64,000 nt of DNA. Source: Bacteroidota bacterium (lineage in GTDB: Bacteria > Bacteroidota > Bacteroidia > AKYH767-A > OLB10). How positions within the stretch are numbered: position 1 is the stretch's first letter; the number at the start of each line of letters is the position of its first letter. Both the position numbers and the translations under genes were made by a program. Under the pieces are notes generated by a model that was not told where the DNA came from, ran no database searches, and saw nothing but the letters and a program-made list of their open reading frames with translations. Location: contig JADKIC010000020.1 in NCBI GenBank assembly GCA_016721435.1, positions 40,817 to 104,816 of the forward strand, given 5' to 3'. Positions 60,814 to 64,000 of the stretch are shown here, in pieces.

Positions 60814-63800
60814 ATGAACAGAATATACGCAGTAATTATCTTCATCTTATCACTTTCGGGAACTGAAATGGCGGCACAATGCCCTACACCATCCTTCACT
60901 GCTCCCGACTCCGCTTGTAAAGGTACTTCAGTTTTATTTTCAAATACCTCTACCGGAAGTAATTTATCCTATAGTTGGGATTTTAATGCTGCAGATACGC
61001 GTTTTGTTCCTGCGGGAGGAATCACGGGAACATATCCGACAGAAATTGCTACAAGTACCGGGATAGATTTCATGAAAGAAAACAATAATTATATTGGATT
61101 CAATTTAAAATCATTTGCAAGTTTAGTCAGGATTGAGTACGGAAATTCCCTCTCCAACACTCCTGTGTTTACCAATCTCGGCGATGTAGGTGGAATGATT
61201 GGATCCGGTAACCAGGACTTCATATTATTCTATGAAAATGGAAATTACTATGGTTTAATAAATACCGTGTTTGGACAATTGACAAGAGTTTCATTTGGAA
61301 ACAGTCTTTTAAATACACCTACAGCTACTGCGGTAACATTACCTCCGGGATTATTGCGTCACCCTCCAATATGGACCTAAAAAATGGAAACGATGTTATC
61401 GTACTCATAGCAAACATTTCGGGTGGCAATGTCACGGTAATCAATTTCGGAACATCCATTACCAACAATACTCCGGCCGGCTATAATATTGCTGTTCCCG
61501 GAACCAGCCCAATAACTACTGCATTGGTGAACGACTGCGGACATATGTACGGGTATATTGCCTGTAAGCGCATCACCAATAACGATATTGATTTTGGAAA
61601 TGCGGTAACTTCAACACCTGTTCAAATTTCTGATTTCACGTTTAGCACGCAGTATGCTTATCGAAAAATCAATATGATCAATGAAGCCGGAAACTGGATA
61701 CTGCAATGCAACACCTACGGTGAAAGTTGTTTCATGCATTTCATCTTGGTACCAATGCGGGAAATACTACGCCCATCTATCAAAACCAAGGAACCATTGG
61801 TGCCTTTGGATCCGGTTTTTGGACATATGCAATTAAGAAAAATGAAAGTGAAATTGGCGGTATTGCCTGTAATTACAATACCGGCGAACTTTCCTGGTTT
61901 AAATACCCTCAAATAGGAAATGTAATTTCTGAAGTTTCTTCAGATGAACCCATTGACCATTTTTAATGATTCCGGCAACTTTGTTTATAGTTTAACAATA
62001 ACAGATACAGTAAGCGGATTTTGCTACTAGTGACGGACTCCATCTACATTAGTGAAGCCCCCATTTCTTCCTTTACCAATTCCGCTGCCTGCACCTTTGC
62101 TCCTACTTCATTTGCCAGCACAAGCACCGGAAATCCTACTATCTATGATTGGGATTTTGGAGATGGTCAAACAGGGAGTGATAGTACTCTTTCAAATATC
62201 TATACAACTTCAGGCAACTATGATGTGACGCTGATCTCCATTAATAGTGCAGGGTGTAGCGATACAGCAACCAGTCAAATCACAGTAAATGACCCTCCCG
62301 TTTCCGATTTCCTATTTGCAAACAATTCTTAGCGGTGCATCTATTGTATTCACCGAATAACTCACCACTTCAACAGGTTCGCTTACCCAGTTGGTCCTGG
62401 GTTTTCTCCTCTTGATACATTAACCGGAATCCGAGGTAAACTATAGATTATAATTCAGATGGTTCTTTCCTGTACAGTTATTGAAGCCAGTACCGGTTGC
62501 ATAGATTCTACTTTAAATATGTCAATGTAGTCCCGGGTCCGATGTTTTTTTCAGTTTCCAAACATGTCTGAGACACCGTGAATTTCAACATTCTACTACA
62601 GGGTGGAATTAACATTGACTATGTATGGAATTTTACTTCAACCGATACCAGCTCACTTGTTCATCCAACTTTTGCGTTCTCCCTTACAGGCCGGTGACTA
62701 TCCGGTGGTGTTGACTGCAACTGCTACTAATGGATGCATCGACACCATGACGGATACTATTCATATTGGTCCTCCGGCAACCACTTATTTTCACATTGAC
62801 GATGATACCATTTGTGCTAATAGTGGTGTAGTATTAACGGATTCCAGCAGCATAGCAAATGGAGAAACTGTCATTCGCAGAACATGGGACTTTGGTGATG
62901 GACAAAGCGACAGTTTACTTACAACCATCAGTCATACCTATGCTACCGCAGGGACCTATCAGAATCCGATGAATCAATATACAGACACCGGCAATTATTC
63001 TGTTGCATTGACTGTATCAGACAATAATGGATGTAGTGATACCATTTCCAAAACGATCATTGTGTATCCAAATCCTACAGTGTACTTTACTACCAGCAAG
63101 GCCTGTACGTATAATGAAATAACCTTTACTGATAGCAGCACAATAAGTTCCACACAAATCATTGACTGGACCTGGAATTTTAGCGATGGTACTATTGTTG
63201 GAGGTGTTCAGAATCCTCAGCATATATTTTCGCAATCAGCAGCTTATCCTGTTCAGCTTATTGCTACCACTAATCAAGGGTGTCGGGATAGTATTATTAA
63301 ATTAATAGCTGTAGATGAGTCACCTGAATTTCAACTATTAGATTCCAAAGCCTGTTTTGGAAATCCAAATAGTTTTAACTTTTCTCCTCTGGGAAGTGTG
63401 GTTACCAACCCGGGCTACAATTGGGATTTTGGTGATTCCACCTCCTCCTTGCAAGCCCAACCTTCGCATACCTATACATTCTCCGGTTTAAAAACTGTTA
63501 TTTTAACATACACTAATTTAAACAATGGATGTTCTTTAAACGACACTCTTATTGCAGAAGTGATTCCCAATCCGGTTTCTGATTTCATAACCGATTCGAC
63601 TTGTGTAGGAGATACCATTTCTTTAAACGGACAACAGCAGTTCGGACTATCGATCCCATCAATCAATGGAAATGAAATCTGCCAAATTTTCCGGTTCAGG
63701 CAACCTTGCAAAATCAACCTGAGGTTACCACAACAGCAGGGATTTTACTGTTCAATTGAAGTAATCAAGCAATTACGGCTGTAAGGACTCTATAAGTAAA

Positions 63801-64000
63801 AACGTTATAGTATTTGGTTTGCCTCAAACCAGTTTTCACCACTGACCTGATTTTGGTTCACCACCTCATCAGGTAACATTTACTAATCACCTCAGATTCC
63901 GGATCCTATGCATGGATTTTGGTGACGGATCTCCGATAAGCACCATTACCTCTCCCTGTGCATGTATTTTCTGACACCGGTACATTACTATACAACTCAT
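60814..64000 (+). CDS. Giant PKD-domain secreted protein, frameshifted, partial at right edge
   Basis: Signal peptide IFILSLSGTEMAAQ. A first PKD-like unit (CKGTSVLFSNTSTGSNLSYSW) is followed from 61060 to 61910 by about five copies of a repeat centred on FGNSLLNTP. PKD units then resume with WDFGDG-type cores near 62150, 62885, 63170, 63420 and 63910. The frame changes near 61365, 61735, 61950, 62020, 62330 and 62600, and between 62330 and 62600 it is hard to follow. The gene runs past base 64000. Such proteins are exported by T9SS and serve in adhesion or gliding; the tail that would show this lies outside the window. Confidence 0.75.

Overview
The window is a stretch of a Bacteroidota chromosome. 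Three things point there: the protein families (type IX secretion tails, DUF4421-like and PKD proteins, a fused alpha/beta 2-oxoacid dehydrogenase E1, a ddl-PASTA-rluD gene order), the TAnnTTTG -7 promoter boxes, and zinc-free forms of S4, S14 and L36. There is no sign of phage, transposase, integron or CRISPR. The species cannot be named from what is visible.

Layout. 1-4.4 kb: fused E1 (runs off the left edge), a 36-residue Cys-tailed membrane peptide and a broken lon. 4.6-12.1 kb: a GlmU-like nucleotidyltransferase, a TPR protein, an O-methyltransferase, and unknown, lipoprotein and DUF4421-like genes. 12.2-16.1 kb: ECF sigma factor with a small membrane partner, the E2 acyltransferase, tRNA-Glu, rpsT and radC. 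16.1-21.0 kb: a tight five-gene operon of two deacetylase-like proteins, an AAC(3)-type acyltransferase, a FemAB/GNAT-like protein and an SDR, then upp. 21.8-30 kb: small exporter, HAD phosphatase, Cys-rich secreted protein, ABC permease, rpsF-rpsR-rplI, efp, a YdeI-like protein and a secreted PETase/cutinase-like hydrolase. 30.1-48.2 kb (minus strand): the str-S10-spc-alpha superoperon from rpsL to rplQ, with secY, map and infA. 48.5-64 kb: large secreted proteins, an acetyl-CoA hydrolase/transferase, rluD, a T9SS protein, a PASTA protein, a tandem Ddl-like ATP-grasp gene, rdgB, and a giant PKD protein running off the right edge.

Sequence quality shapes everything. About twenty genes, including essential fusA and rpsG, are broken by single-base frameshifts. 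Three places look like lost blocks of some hundreds of bases: the ATPase core of lon, the 3' part of rpmC with all of rpsQ, and a join between a T9SS protein and a CoA-transferase. Essential translation genes are hit while reading outside the breaks stays well conserved, so I read most of these as sequencing or assembly errors rather than gene decay. Frameshifted genes are given here as single reconstructed genes.

Intergenic DNA is unusually rich in degenerate repeats: ATACGAA arrays, ATTTGAAG arrays, GCCGGTA arrays, a GCGAGCGTTCCTCC minisatellite, and two near-identical copies of a hairpin-bearing element 17 kb apart. Several genes have a -7 promoter box ending only 4 bases before the start codon, which suggests leaderless transcripts.
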